A model generated the notes under the pieces. That model had not been told where the DNA came from. It saw only the letters and a list, made by a program, of their open reading frames with translations, and did not search any database. Positions 1 to 6,760 of a stretch of DNA of 7,246 nucleotides are shown in pieces; positions within the stretch are counted from its first letter, which is position 1, and every line of letters starts with the position of its first letter. This stretch comes from Nocardioides sp. (GTDB lineage Bacteria; Actinomycetota; Actinomycetes; Propionibacteriales; Nocardioidaceae): NCBI GenBank assembly GCA_030452025.1, contig JAKDNC010000181.1, positions 1 through 7,246 on the forward strand, read 5' to 3'. Position numbers and translations under genes: made by a program.

Positions 1-109
1 GGAGCGATTTGGGCGGAGGGGGGCGCTGAGCGCTTCTCGAAGTCATTGGGCAGTGGGCGAGTCACCCGGGGGCGCGCCGACTGCACAATTTCGTGGCTCA
101 CGATTCGGG

Positions 110-128
110 CAAGGTTAGGCATGCCTAA
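110..128 (+). promoter_or_regulatory. Iron box (DtxR/IdeR-type operator) upstream of efeUOB
   Basis: The core at 115-128, TTAGGCATGCCTAA, is a perfect 14-bp palindrome. Aligned with the 19-bp DtxR/IdeR consensus TTAGGTTAGGCTAACCTAA, the stretch 110-128 matches 14 of 19 positions, including the AGGTTAGGC left half and the CCTAA right half in the correct spacing. It ends 22 bp before the efeU GTG, where a bound repressor would block the promoter or early elongation. Known for the family: iron-loaded DtxR/IdeR/DmdR repressors bind such boxes in actinobacteria and shut off iron uptake genes when iron is replete. No convincing promoter hexamers are seen. Weak -10 candidates are CACAAT at 84-89, and TAGGCA at 116-121 inside the box. 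The site call is strong; binding is inferred. Confidence 0.85.
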
Positions 129-150
129 AAGATGGGAGTAGTGTTCAACT

Positions 151-1011
151 GTGCTCTCGAACTACCTGATCGGCCTGCGCGAAGGTCTCGAAGCTGCCCT
201 TGTGATCAGCATCCTGGTGGCCTACCTGGTGAAGACCGGTCGGACCCATCTGCTGCCACGCATCTGGGTCGGGGTCGGCGTCGCGGTGGCGATCTCGCTC
301 GCCTTCGGTGCCGCCCTCACCTTCGGGCCACGGGGCCTCACCTTCGAGGCTCAAGAGCTCATCGGCGGGGTGCTCTCGATCGTCGCGGTCTGTTTCGTCA
401 CCTGGATGGTGTTCTGGATGGCGGCCGCGGCCCGGGGCCTCAGTGGCGAGCTGCGCGGTCAGATCGACAAGGCGGCCGAGGGGAGCCCCTGGTCTCTGGT
501 CATCGTCGCGATGCTGGCCGTCGGTCGTGAGGGACTCGAGACCGCATTGTTCCTCTGGGCAGCCACCAAGGCCGGGACTCGAGAGTCGGTCGGCGCGATC
601 ACCCCGACGTGGGAACCTCTGCTCGGTGCCGCGTTGGGACTGGCCACCGCGGTGGTGCTCGGCTACCTGATCTATCGCGGTGCGATCCAGATCAACCTGA
701 GCAAGTTCTTCACCTGGACCGGGGCCTTCCTGATCATCGTCGCGGCCGGAGTGCTCGCCTACGGCGTGCACGACCTGCAGGAGGCCGGCTTCCTGCCCGG
801 GCTGCACAACCTGCTCTTCGACGTCTCCGACGTCATCTCTCCGTCCTCCTGGTACGGCACCCTGCTCAAGGGCATCTTCAACTTCTCCCCGGCGACCACC
901 AAGCTCGAAGGCCTTGCCTGGATCCTCTACGCCGTCCCCGTGATGTTCTTCTTCGTCCGTGGCGCCCGACACCGTTCCCGCCCCAAGGCGACCGCTTCCG
1001 CGGCGTCCTGA
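151..1011 (+). CDS. efeU: EfeU, FTR1-family iron permease
   Basis: This is the membrane channel of the EfeUOB iron importer, moving iron across the cytoplasmic membrane. The 286-residue product carries the two REGLE signatures that define the FTR1/EfeU family, at residues 10-14 (GLREGLEAAL) and 126-130 (GREGLETALF). The glutamates of these motifs are the iron-handling residues in the yeast and bacterial homologues. Hydrophobic stretches at about 1-27, 37-57, 70-95, 113-138, 154-176, 187-206 and 253-270 give the seven membrane segments expected, and the length is close to that of E. coli EfeU. The start is constrained: an in-frame TAG at 139-141 leaves GTG at 151 as the first usable codon, with GGGAG at 134-138 as a slightly distant ribosome site. 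It is the first gene of the operon, directly behind the iron box. The protein appears intact; E. coli K-12 EfeU is known to be frameshifted, and nothing like that is seen here. Confidence 0.96.
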   Translation: MLSNYLIGLREGLEAALVISILVAYLVKTGRTHLLPRIWVGVGVAVAISLAFGAALTFGPRGLTFEAQELIGGVLSIVAVCFVTWMVFWMAAAARGLSGELRGQIDKAAEGSPWSLVIVAMLAVGREGLETALFLWAATKAGTRESVGAITPTWEPLLGAALGLATAVVLGYLIYRGAIQINLSKFFTWTGAFLIIVAAGVLAYGVHDLQEAGFLPGLHNLLFDVSDVISPSSWYGTLLKGIFNFSPATTKLEGLAWILYAVPVMFFFVRGARHRSRPKATASAAS

Positions 1012-1033
1012 CTCCTGAGAAAGACGACAACGC

Positions 1034-2206
1034 ATGCGATCTCGACACCTCGCACTCTTCCTGCCGCTCGCCATGGCCGTGCCCGTGCTCGCCTCGTGCA
1101 CGGAGAACACTGATACCGCCTCCGGCGACGAACGCTCGATCCGGGTCGTCTCGGACGCCGACTCCTGCGAAGTGTCCGCGACCGAGGCCCCGGCAGGCAC
1201 TCTCACCTTCGACGTCAGCAACGAGGACTCCCAGGTCACCGAGTTCTACCTTCTCGCCGAGGATGGGCTGCGGATCGTGGGCGAGGTCGAGAACATCGGC
1301 CAGGGCATCAACGACCGCCTCACGCTCAACGTGCCGGCCGGGAAGTACATCACCGCCTGCAAACCGGGCATGAAGGGGGACGGGCTCCGTGCCGACTTCA
1401 CCGTCACTGCATCAGACGAGGAGGTCGAGGTGGCGGCTGACGAGAAGCAGATGATCGACACCGCGAACACCAACTATCTCGCCTACGTGCAGGACCAGAC
1501 CGACCAACTGCTGGCCAAGACCACCGAGTTCGTCAACCTGTTCAAGTCCGGGAAGGACGACGAGGCCCGCGCGCTCTACGCCGACGCCCGCGTGCACTGG
1601 GAGCGCATCGAGCCGGTCGCCGAGTCCTTCGGCAACCTCGACCCGCTGATGGACCTCCGCGAGGCCGATGTTGCCGAGGGCGATGAGTGGACAGGTTGGC
1701 ACCGCATCGAGAAGGACCTGTGGCCCGCCGACGCGAAAGGCTACGAGCCGATGACCCAGAAGCAGCGGGTCCACTACGCCGACGACCTGCTGAAGAACAC
1801 CAAGAAGCTGGACAAGCAGGTTGATGGCGATCTCAGCTTCACTGTCGACGGCATCGCGAACGGCGCCACCGGCCTCCTCGAGGAAGTCGCCAGCGGCAAG
1901 GTCACCGGCGAGGAAGAGGCCTGGTCTCACACCGATCTGTGGGACTTCCAGGCCAACGTCGACGGGGCGCGGGTGGCCTTCGAAGGCGTCAAGGGCCTCC
2001 TCGAGACCAAGGACCCGGAGCTCGCCGTCACGCTGACCAAGCGCTTCGATGAGCTGCAGAAGCTGCTCGACACCCACAAGTCGGGAGACGGTTTCGTGTA
2101 CTACGAGGAGCTCACCGAGCCGCAGGTCCAGAAGTTGGCCGACGCGGTGAACGCCCTGTCCGAGCCGCTCTCGAAGCTCACTGGCGCGCTGCTGTCGCGC
2201 TCCTGA
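1034..2206 (+). CDS. efeO: EfeO, iron-binding lipoprotein (cupredoxin + M75/imelysin-like domains)
   Basis: This is the extracytoplasmic iron-binding partner of EfeU. The 390-residue product begins with a short basic region, a hydrophobic stretch (residues 5-20) and the lipobox LASC at 19-22. Cys22 should therefore be lipidated, anchoring the protein to the outer face of the membrane. Residues about 35-128 form the EfeO cupredoxin-like domain (CEVSATEAPAGTLTF, then VTEFYLL), with cysteines 45 and 109 as possible metal ligands. Residues about 140-390 are the helical M75 domain. It contains HWERIEPVAESF (188-199) and the HxxE metal motif as HRIE at 223-226 within GWHRIEKDLW. In this family that domain binds metal rather than cutting peptides. 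ATG at 1034 is supported by GAGAAAG at 1017-1023 and by the position of the signal peptide. It lies 22 bp after efeU and 11 bp before efeB, so one transcript is expected. Both domains are present, as in the long form of EfeO; short EfeM forms lack the cupredoxin part. Confidence 0.96.
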   Translation: MRSRHLALFLPLAMAVPVLASCTENTDTASGDERSIRVVSDADSCEVSATEAPAGTLTFDVSNEDSQVTEFYLLAEDGLRIVGEVENIGQGINDRLTLNVPAGKYITACKPGMKGDGLRADFTVTASDEEVEVAADEKQMIDTANTNYLAYVQDQTDQLLAKTTEFVNLFKSGKDDEARALYADARVHWERIEPVAESFGNLDPLMDLREADVAEGDEWTGWHRIEKDLWPADAKGYEPMTQKQRVHYADDLLKNTKKLDKQVDGDLSFTVDGIANGATGLLEEVASGKVTGEEEAWSHTDLWDFQANVDGARVAFEGVKGLLETKDPELAVTLTKRFDELQKLLDTHKSGDGFVYYEELTEPQVQKLADAVNALSEPLSKLTGALLSRS

Positions 2207-2214
2207 AGGAGGAG
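2206..2214 (+). promoter_or_regulatory. Strong Shine-Dalgarno of efeB overlapping the efeO stop codon
   Basis: AAGGAGGAG begins at the last base of the efeO TGA (2204-2206) and ends three bases before the efeB ATG. It is close to a full anti-SD match and much stronger than the ribosome sites of efeU and efeO. Ribosomes finishing efeO release on top of it, so efeB is probably efficiently and perhaps coupledly translated. Confidence 0.75.
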
Positions 2215-2217
2215 AAC

Positions 2218-3477
2218 ATGACCAAGCGCACCGTCTCTCGCCGCACCCTCTTCGCAGGGGGCGCGGCCACGGTCGGTGTGGTGGGTGGGTTCGCCGCTGC
2301 CCAAGCGTTCGAGGGTGACGACCAGACGACGAGTGGGACGGCGTCGTACGCGTTCCGGGGGGCTCACCAGTCCGGCATCGTCACCCCCGCCCAGGACCGG
2401 CTGCACTTCGCTGCCTTCGACGTCACCACTGACTCACGTGAGGAGCTGATTGCGCTCCTGCAGGAGTGGACAGAAGCGGCTGAACGGATGATGAAAGGCG
2501 GCTCCGCGGGTCCGATCGGGCCGACCGAGGGCGACAGCCGGCTGCCACCCGACGACACCGGTGAGGCGATCGGCCTGCCGCCCTCGCGGCTCACCATCAC
2601 CTTCGGGTTCGGTCCTTCCCTCTTCCGGGACGGGAAGGGACGCGACCGGTTCGGTATCGCGGACCGGAAGCCGGACGTACTCGAGGACCTTCCGCACTTT
2701 CCGGCCGACGCGCTCGACCCGGCGAAGTCTCGCGGGGACCTTTGCATCCAGGCCTGCGCTGATGACCCCCAGGTCGCGGTGCACGCGATCCGCAACCTGG
2801 CCCGGATCGGATTCGGCACGGTCTCGGTGCGTTGGTCACAGCTGGGCTTCGGGCGGACGTCGAGCACCTCGACATCGCAGGAGACACCGCGCAACCTGTT
2901 CGGCTTCAAGGACGGCACGGCCAACGTGAAGGCGGAGGAGTCCTCGGCCGTCAAGGAACATGTCTGGGTGGGTCAGGACGACGACCCAAAGTCGGTTTGG
3001 CTTGCGGGGGGATCCTACCTGGCTGCACGACGGATCAACATGCGCATCGAGACCTGGGACCGGCAGTCCCTCAGCGACCAGGAAGACCTGATCGGCCGAA
3101 CCAAGGACTCGGGGGCGCCGCTCTCGGGCGGTGACGAGTTCAGCGAGCCGGACCTCGACCTGCCCGGTCGCGATGGGCCGGTGATTCCGGTCGACTCCCA
3201 CGTCGCGATGGTCCACCCTTCGGCCAACGGCGGCGCCCGGATGCTGCGGCGCGGCTACAACTTCGTCGACGGAAACGACCCGCTCGGCGGGCTCGACGCG
3301 GGGCTCTTCTTCATCGCCTTCGTGCGTGACCCGGCCGAGCAGTTCATCCCCTTGCAGACGCAGATGGCGAAGTCGGACGCGATGATGGAATACCTCAAGT
3401 TCACCGGATCAGCGCTCTTTGCCGTGCCGCCCGGCATCGGGAGGGGCGAGTACGTCGGCCAGGCACTCTTCACCTGA
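2218..3477 (+). CDS. efeB: EfeB, Tat-exported DyP-type heme peroxidase
   Basis: This is the peroxidase component of EfeUOB. In studied homologues it oxidises Fe2+ to Fe3+ outside the cytoplasm for hand-over to EfeO; a heme-deferrochelatase role has also been proposed for the E. coli protein. The 419-residue product opens with a twin-arginine signal: SRRTLF at residues 7-12, a hydrophobic run at about 13-29 and a likely cleavage near AAAQA/F at 30. This predicts export of the folded, heme-loaded protein. The DyP fingerprint GxxDG is present as GFKDG at 229-233, making Asp232 the expected catalytic acid. The motif DSHVAMVHP supplies the probable proximal heme ligand His328, and RMLRRGYNF supplies the conserved distal arginine, probably Arg344. 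The C-terminal GLFFIAFVRDP...F.PLQ segment is also typical. Length is normal for the class-A/EfeB group. It is the last gene of the operon and convergent with the ABC permease. Confidence 0.96.
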   Translation: MTKRTVSRRTLFAGGAATVGVVGGFAAAQAFEGDDQTTSGTASYAFRGAHQSGIVTPAQDRLHFAAFDVTTDSREELIALLQEWTEAAERMMKGGSAGPIGPTEGDSRLPPDDTGEAIGLPPSRLTITFGFGPSLFRDGKGRDRFGIADRKPDVLEDLPHFPADALDPAKSRGDLCIQACADDPQVAVHAIRNLARIGFGTVSVRWSQLGFGRTSSTSTSQETPRNLFGFKDGTANVKAEESSAVKEHVWVGQDDDPKSVWLAGGSYLAARRINMRIETWDRQSLSDQEDLIGRTKDSGAPLSGGDEFSEPDLDLPGRDGPVIPVDSHVAMVHPSANGGARMLRRGYNFVDGNDPLGGLDAGLFFIAFVRDPAEQFIPLQTQMAKSDAMMEYLKFTGSALFAVPPGIGRGEYVGQALFT

Positions 3478-3510
3478 CCGACGCACTCGCATGTCCGCGT
3501 GGCGTGGGTC
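3476..3510. terminator. Possible bidirectional terminator between convergent genes
   Basis: GACCGACGC (3476-3484) can pair with GCGTGGGTC (3502-3510), giving nine positions with one G-G mismatch in the middle and a 17-base loop. It starts inside the efeB TGA and ends on the last base of the opposing permease stop codon, so it could serve both transcripts. There is no U-tract on either strand, and the loop is large. It could equally be chance pairing in GC-rich DNA. Confidence 0.3.
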
Positions 3511-4322
3511 TACTTGACCTCTGACCTGCGGACGAGAATGAGCCCGACGGTCAGCGGGATGACGAGCCAGATCGTCGACGCGACCCCGAGTTGGGTCCAC
3601 TCCGTGCGGCTCAGGGTGCTGTCGAAGAGCTGGAACGTCGTCCAGTTGAGGTCGATCCAGCCGGCGTTGTCGGCGTACCACTGCTGGGTGCTGGCCAAGG
3701 CGCCGGAGATGGTCGGCAGCACCAGCGAGTAGACGAAGTAGCCGACGATCGCGCCGGCGGAGCTGCGCAAAAGCACACCGAGCATGAAGCCGATCAGCAC
3801 GCCGATCTCGTTGGCCAATATGATTTGCGCGACTTCGCGGACGCTCACCTCCCAGGTCGGGTCGACCCCGGCGATGGCGGTGCCGATCAGGTTCCCGACC
3901 GCACCCACCGTGAGCGCGAGAACCATGGACGCGGCGCCGATCGCCACTGTGAGCAGCAGCTTCGCGCTGATCACCCGCTGCCGGTTCGGGACCAGTGTGA
4001 AGGTGGTCAGTGCGCTGCGCTGGCTCCACTCACTGGTCACCGAGAGGATCGCCACGATGGGGAGGATCACCGCCATCGGGGTGCCGATGGCGCCTGCGAA
4101 GTTGCCGTAGGTGAGCGTTTCGCTCGGGGAGAAGATGATCGTGGCCGCCGTTGCGATCACAGCGAGGATCGCGATGCTGGCCATCAGCCAGAATCCCGAC
4201 CGCGTGTCGAACATCTTCCGCAGCTCGACGCCAAGGATTCGGGTGAACGGGATCGGGGCGTGCGTCGTGTGGGGCGACGTGTCCTGCGGTGCCGTCACGG
4301 GTACTTCCTGGGTGGTGCTCAC
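3510..4322 (-). CDS. ABC-2 type transporter permease
   Basis: This is the membrane half of a two-gene ABC exporter. The 270-residue product has a polar N-terminal tail of about 25 residues, then PFTRILGVELRKMFDTRSGFWL, an entry typical of ABC-2 permeases. About six hydrophobic segments follow, at roughly 44-64, 82-96, 122-147, 164-185, 189-208 and 247-265. The cytoplasmic stretch SEWSQRSALTTFTLVPNRQRVISAK (about 97-121) is a conserved block of actinobacterial permeases of this kind. The start is GTG at 4322-4320, overlapping the ATPase stop by four bases (GTGA), so translation is probably coupled. An equal gene pair and matched size support one ATPase dimer with one permease dimer. The substrate cannot be read from the sequence; relatives include drug, peptide and lipid exporters and many uncharacterised pairs. 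It has no visible link to iron or magnesium. Confidence 0.9.
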   Translation of the reverse strand: MSTTQEVPVTAPQDTSPHTTHAPIPFTRILGVELRKMFDTRSGFWLMASIAILAVIATAATIIFSPSETLTYGNFAGAIGTPMAVILPIVAILSVTSEWSQRSALTTFTLVPNRQRVISAKLLLTVAIGAASMVLALTVGAVGNLIGTAIAGVDPTWEVSVREVAQIILANEIGVLIGFMLGVLLRSSAGAIVGYFVYSLVLPTISGALASTQQWYADNAGWIDLNWTTFQLFDSTLSRTEWTQLGVASTIWLVIPLTVGLILVRRSEVK

Positions 4323-5218
4323 GCTGCTGCTCCTTCTCGTTGCGTCTGTGCGGTCAGCTCGAGGAACATCTCCTCGAGGCCTGCGTTGTCGGCAGAGCGC
4401 AGCTCGGTGAGGGCGATCCGTGCGTTGAGCGCGACCTCGCCGACCTGGCTCGCCTCGGCATCGGTGCGCAGCGTGCCGTCGGTGGATGAGGTGACGATGA
4501 TGCCCGCGTCACGCAGGGCCTGGGCGAGCGCAGCGGACGCACTGGCGCGGACGACGGTGCCGGCGCCGCTGAGCAGTTCGGCCTTGGTTCCCCCGGCCAC
4601 GATCCGGCCGTTGCCGATCATCACCAGATCGTCGGCGATCACCTCGATCTCATGGAGCAGGTGGGAGGAGAGCAGCACGGTCCCGCCCCGGTTCGCATAG
4701 TCACGGAGCAGGTCGCGCATCCAACGGATGCCGGCCGGGTCGAGCCCGTTGGCGGGCTCGTCGAGGATCAGCACCTCCGGTTCGCCGATCAGCGCGGTGG
4801 CGATGCCGAGGCGCTGTCGCATCCCGAGGGAGTAGTTCTTCACCCGACGCGAGGACTCGCGCTCGGTGAGGCTGACCAGATTGAGCATCTCATCGACGCG
4901 GATGGAGGGGAGCCCCATCGTCCGCTGGGCGACGGTGAGGATCTCTCGACCGGTTCGACCGGCGTGCTGGGCGGAGGCGTCGAGGAGCACCCCGATTTCT
5001 CGTCCGGGGTTGGGGAGCGAGGAGAAGGGACGACCGAGGATGGTGGCGCTGCCGGCGGACGCGTCCGTGAGGCCGACCATGATCCGCAAGGTCGTGGACT
5101 TGCCGGCGCCGTTGGGTCCGAGAAACCCGGTGACGCGGCCTGGTTGGGCGACGAACGAGACGTCGTTGACGGCGGTGAAGCCGCGGTAGGTCTTTGTGAG
5201 GTTCTCGACAGTGATCAT
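4319..5218 (-). CDS. ABC transporter ATP-binding protein (ABC-2 exporter, drug/bacteriocin type)
   Basis: This is the cytoplasmic ATPase powering the neighbouring permease. The 299-residue product has every nucleotide-binding motif: Walker A GPNGAGKST at 34-42, signature YSLGMRQR at 129-136, Walker B VLILDEP at 149-155 with Glu154 as catalytic base, the D-loop around GLDP at 158-161, and the switch His186 in SSHLL. At the Q-loop position the sequence reads EIGVLLDASAQHAGRTGREIL (74-94). Asp80 stands where many ABC proteins have Gln, a pattern I associate with this actinobacterial subfamily. A C-terminal extension of about 90 residues (after about 210) resembles the accessory domain of BcrA/CcmA-like exporters. 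The frame stays open far upstream through mgtE, but MITVENLTKTYRGFTAV is the canonical family start, and GAGG lies nine bases before that ATG. A start nine codons earlier (5245) is possible but less likely. The substrate is unknown. Confidence 0.92.
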   Translation of the reverse strand: MITVENLTKTYRGFTAVNDVSFVAQPGRVTGFLGPNGAGKSTTLRIMVGLTDASAGSATILGRPFSSLPNPGREIGVLLDASAQHAGRTGREILTVAQRTMGLPSIRVDEMLNLVSLTERESSRRVKNYSLGMRQRLGIATALIGEPEVLILDEPANGLDPAGIRWMRDLLRDYANRGGTVLLSSHLLHEIEVIADDLVMIGNGRIVAGGTKAELLSGAGTVVRASASAALAQALRDAGIIVTSSTDGTLRTDAEASQVGEVALNARIALTELRSADNAGLEEMFLELTAQTQREGAAA

Positions 5219-5262
5219 GGGTTGAAGCCTCGCGCCCGGACGCATCCAGGCACATCGGGGAA

Positions 5263-5275
5263 CGAGCCCGGCTCG
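5263..5275. repeat. Short palindrome, possible operator, upstream of the ABC exporter
   Basis: CGAGCC and GGCTCG are perfect inverted arms of six bases around a single C. The site is 45 bp before the ATPase start on the minus strand, a plausible spot for a dimeric regulator acting on the exporter. Alternatively the transcript could fold into a small CGAGC/GCTCG hairpin with a three-base loop. No regulator gene lies in the window, and in GC-rich DNA such a palindrome may be chance. Confidence 0.3.
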
Positions 5276-5296
5276 CCCCTGCCCCGACCCTGAGCG

Positions 5297-5319
5297 ACCC
5301 CGGAGGCAACCCCGGAGGC
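5297..5319 (+). repeat. Tandem direct repeat, two copies of an 11-bp unit
   Basis: ACCCCGGAGGC occurs at 5297-5307 and again at 5309-5319, a 12-bp period with one spacer base. It sits in the middle of the divergent intergenic region. Two identical sites at near helical spacing could bind a regulator on one face of the DNA, or may simply be a small duplication. Confidence 0.45.
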
Positions 5320-5416
5320 GATCCCGCAGATGTGAGTCAGCGGCGAAGCGACGCAGAGGGCTTGTTAACGTGTCGGAATCCCTCGGGGACCCTCCCGGCG
5401 AGAAGAGTAGGTGGCG

Positions 5417-6760
5417 ATGAACGAGTCGTTGCAGTCCGAGGAGGCACTGGACCGGGCTGTCGGTGAACGGGACCTGCGAGCAGCCTCGGAGCTTTTGGCC
5501 GGATTCAGTGTCCGTCAGGTCGTCGACGTCATGGAGCGGGCTCCGAGGCACAGGGTTGCGGTGATCTTCCGGCTGCTGCCCAAGGATTTCGCGCTCGAGG
5601 TCTTTGAGCGTCTCGACCCTTCGGTCCAGGGGGAGCTGTTCCTGGGACTGCAGGACAGCGACGTCGCCGACCTGTTCGGGGAACTCGACCCGGACGACCG
5701 GGTGAGCCTGATGGATGAACTCCCCGCGCTGGTGGCCCGACGACTGATGCAGCGGCTCACCCCGCACGAGCGCAACCTGACTGCCGTCATCCTCGGCCAC
5801 CGCCTCGGGTCGGTCGGCCGCCGGATGAGCCCCGAGTACGTCAGCACGCACCCACACCTGAGCGTCGCGGACACCATCGACGTCGTACGCCGTCATGTGC
5901 GCACCGCGGAGACGATCTACACCCTGCCGGTGACCGACACCGGCAAACGCCTGGTGGGTGTGGTCAGCCTCCGAGAGCTCATGGAGGCGGCGCCCGAGGC
6001 CAGGATCAGCGACGTCATGCAACGCGTGGACTTCGCCCGGGCGGACGACGATGCGGAGGATGTCTCCCGCCTCTGCGTCGACCTGGGCCTGCTTGCCCTG
6101 CCCATCGTCGACAGGGAGACCCGGCTTCTGGGCATCCTGACGATCGACGACGCCCACCGGATCCTGCTGGAGGCCGAGGACGAGGACACAGCGCGAGCCG
6201 GCGGGACCGAGCCGCTTCGGCGGCCCTACCTGACCACGTCGGTGGTCCGGATTGCCCGGTCCCGGGTGGTCTGGCTGCTGGTGCTGGCGATGTCGGCGAT
6301 CCTGACGGTCCAGGTCCTGGAGATCTTCGAGGCGACCCTCGAGCAGAAGGTCGTCCTTGCCCTGTTCATCCCGCTGCTGACCGGCACAGGTGGCAACACT
6401 GGCGCCCAGGCTGCGACCACGATCACCAGGGCCTTGGCCATGGGGGACGTGCGGACCGGCGACGTCGGCAAGGTGATGCTGCGCGAGGTACGGGTCGGGG
6501 TGATGTTGGGGTTGTTGCTGGGCTCGCTGGGCTTCGTGCTGACCTCTCTGGTCTACGACACCCCGACCGGTGTGGTGATCGGCACCACCCTGCTGTGTGT
6601 GTGCACGATGGCCGCCACCGTGGGCGGCGCGATGCCGATGGTCGCCAAGAAGTTGGGCGTCGACCCGGCCGTGTTCTCGACGCCGTTCATCACCACGTTC
6701 TGCGACGCCACCGGACTGTTGGTCTACTTCACCATCGCCAAGGTCGTCCTCGGCATCTGA
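5417..6760 (+). CDS. mgtE: MgtE-family magnesium channel/transporter
   Basis: MgtE forms a homodimeric, Mg2+-gated channel for magnesium entry. Numbered from an alternative GTG at 5411, the product has 449 residues, matching the roughly 450 of T. thermophilus MgtE. Domains in order are the helical MgtE_N domain (about 20-125), paired CBS domains (about 137-255) and a five-segment membrane domain (about 280-449). Acidic residues in the N domain (ELDPDDRVSLMDEL) and before the membrane part (TIDDAHRILLEAEDEDT) fit the cytosolic Mg2+ sensor that closes the channel. PLLTGTGGNTGAQ (321-333) and DPAVFSTPFITTFCDATGLLVYF (about 418-440) are the conserved pore blocks; Asp432 corresponds to the pore Asp432 of the Thermus protein. 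I chose ATG at 5417 because GAGAAGAG (5400-5407) is nine bases before it and only three before the GTG. It is divergent from the ABC exporter. Other divalent cations are possible substrates. Confidence 0.95.
   Translation: MNESLQSEEALDRAVGERDLRAASELLAGFSVRQVVDVMERAPRHRVAVIFRLLPKDFALEVFERLDPSVQGELFLGLQDSDVADLFGELDPDDRVSLMDELPALVARRLMQRLTPHERNLTAVILGHRLGSVGRRMSPEYVSTHPHLSVADTIDVVRRHVRTAETIYTLPVTDTGKRLVGVVSLRELMEAAPEARISDVMQRVDFARADDDAEDVSRLCVDLGLLALPIVDRETRLLGILTIDDAHRILLEAEDEDTARAGGTEPLRRPYLTTSVVRIARSRVVWLLVLAMSAILTVQVLEIFEATLEQKVVLALFIPLLTGTGGNTGAQAATTITRALAMGDVRTGDVGKVMLREVRVGVMLGLLLGSLGFVLTSLVYDTPTGVVIGTTLLCVCTMAATVGGAMPMVAKKLGVDPAVFSTPFITTFCDATGLLVYFTIAKVVLGI

Larger units (their letters stand above)
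5219..5416. promoter_or_regulatory. Divergent intergenic region between the ABC exporter and mgtE
   Basis: This stretch of about 200 bp must hold the promoters for the minus-strand exporter and plus-strand mgtE. Visible structure includes the palindrome CGAGCC-C-GGCTCG (5263-5275) and a tandem 11-bp repeat (5297-5307 and 5309-5319). TAACGT at 5366-5371 matches the actinobacterial -10 pattern TANNNT and would give an mgtE leader of about 40 bases, but no good -35 accompanies it. GAGAAGAG at 5400-5407 is the mgtE ribosome site. I see no M-box magnesium riboswitch and no iron box. Confidence 0.5.

Noticed and set aside
1..109. Possible gene end or other element at the left window edge
   Set aside because: One frame stays open to 138, but there is no recognisable protein and too little sequence to support a partial gene. 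Apart from weak promoter candidates noted with the iron box, I see nothing there.
145..1239. Long minus-strand open frame opposite efeU and the start of efeO
   Set aside because: Its translation is low-complexity and rich in Arg, Gly, Asp and Glu with no recognisable domain. It lies opposite two well-identified genes, so it is a GC-driven shadow frame.
1412..2077. Minus-strand open frame opposite efeO
   Set aside because: It shadows the verified EfeO M75 domain. Its Leu/Gly/Val-rich translation has no family resemblance and no ribosome site context.
3591..4700. Plus-strand open frame opposite the ABC permease and part of the ATPase
   Set aside because: The translation is compositionally biased without motifs, while the minus strand carries clear ABC-2 permease and ATPase motifs.
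5219..6157. Upstream extension of the ABC ATPase frame by about 313 codons, antisense to mgtE
   Set aside because: The canonical ATPase start is at 5218 with a ribosome site. The extension resembles no protein and mirrors the mgtE coding sequence, so it is not an N-terminal fusion.
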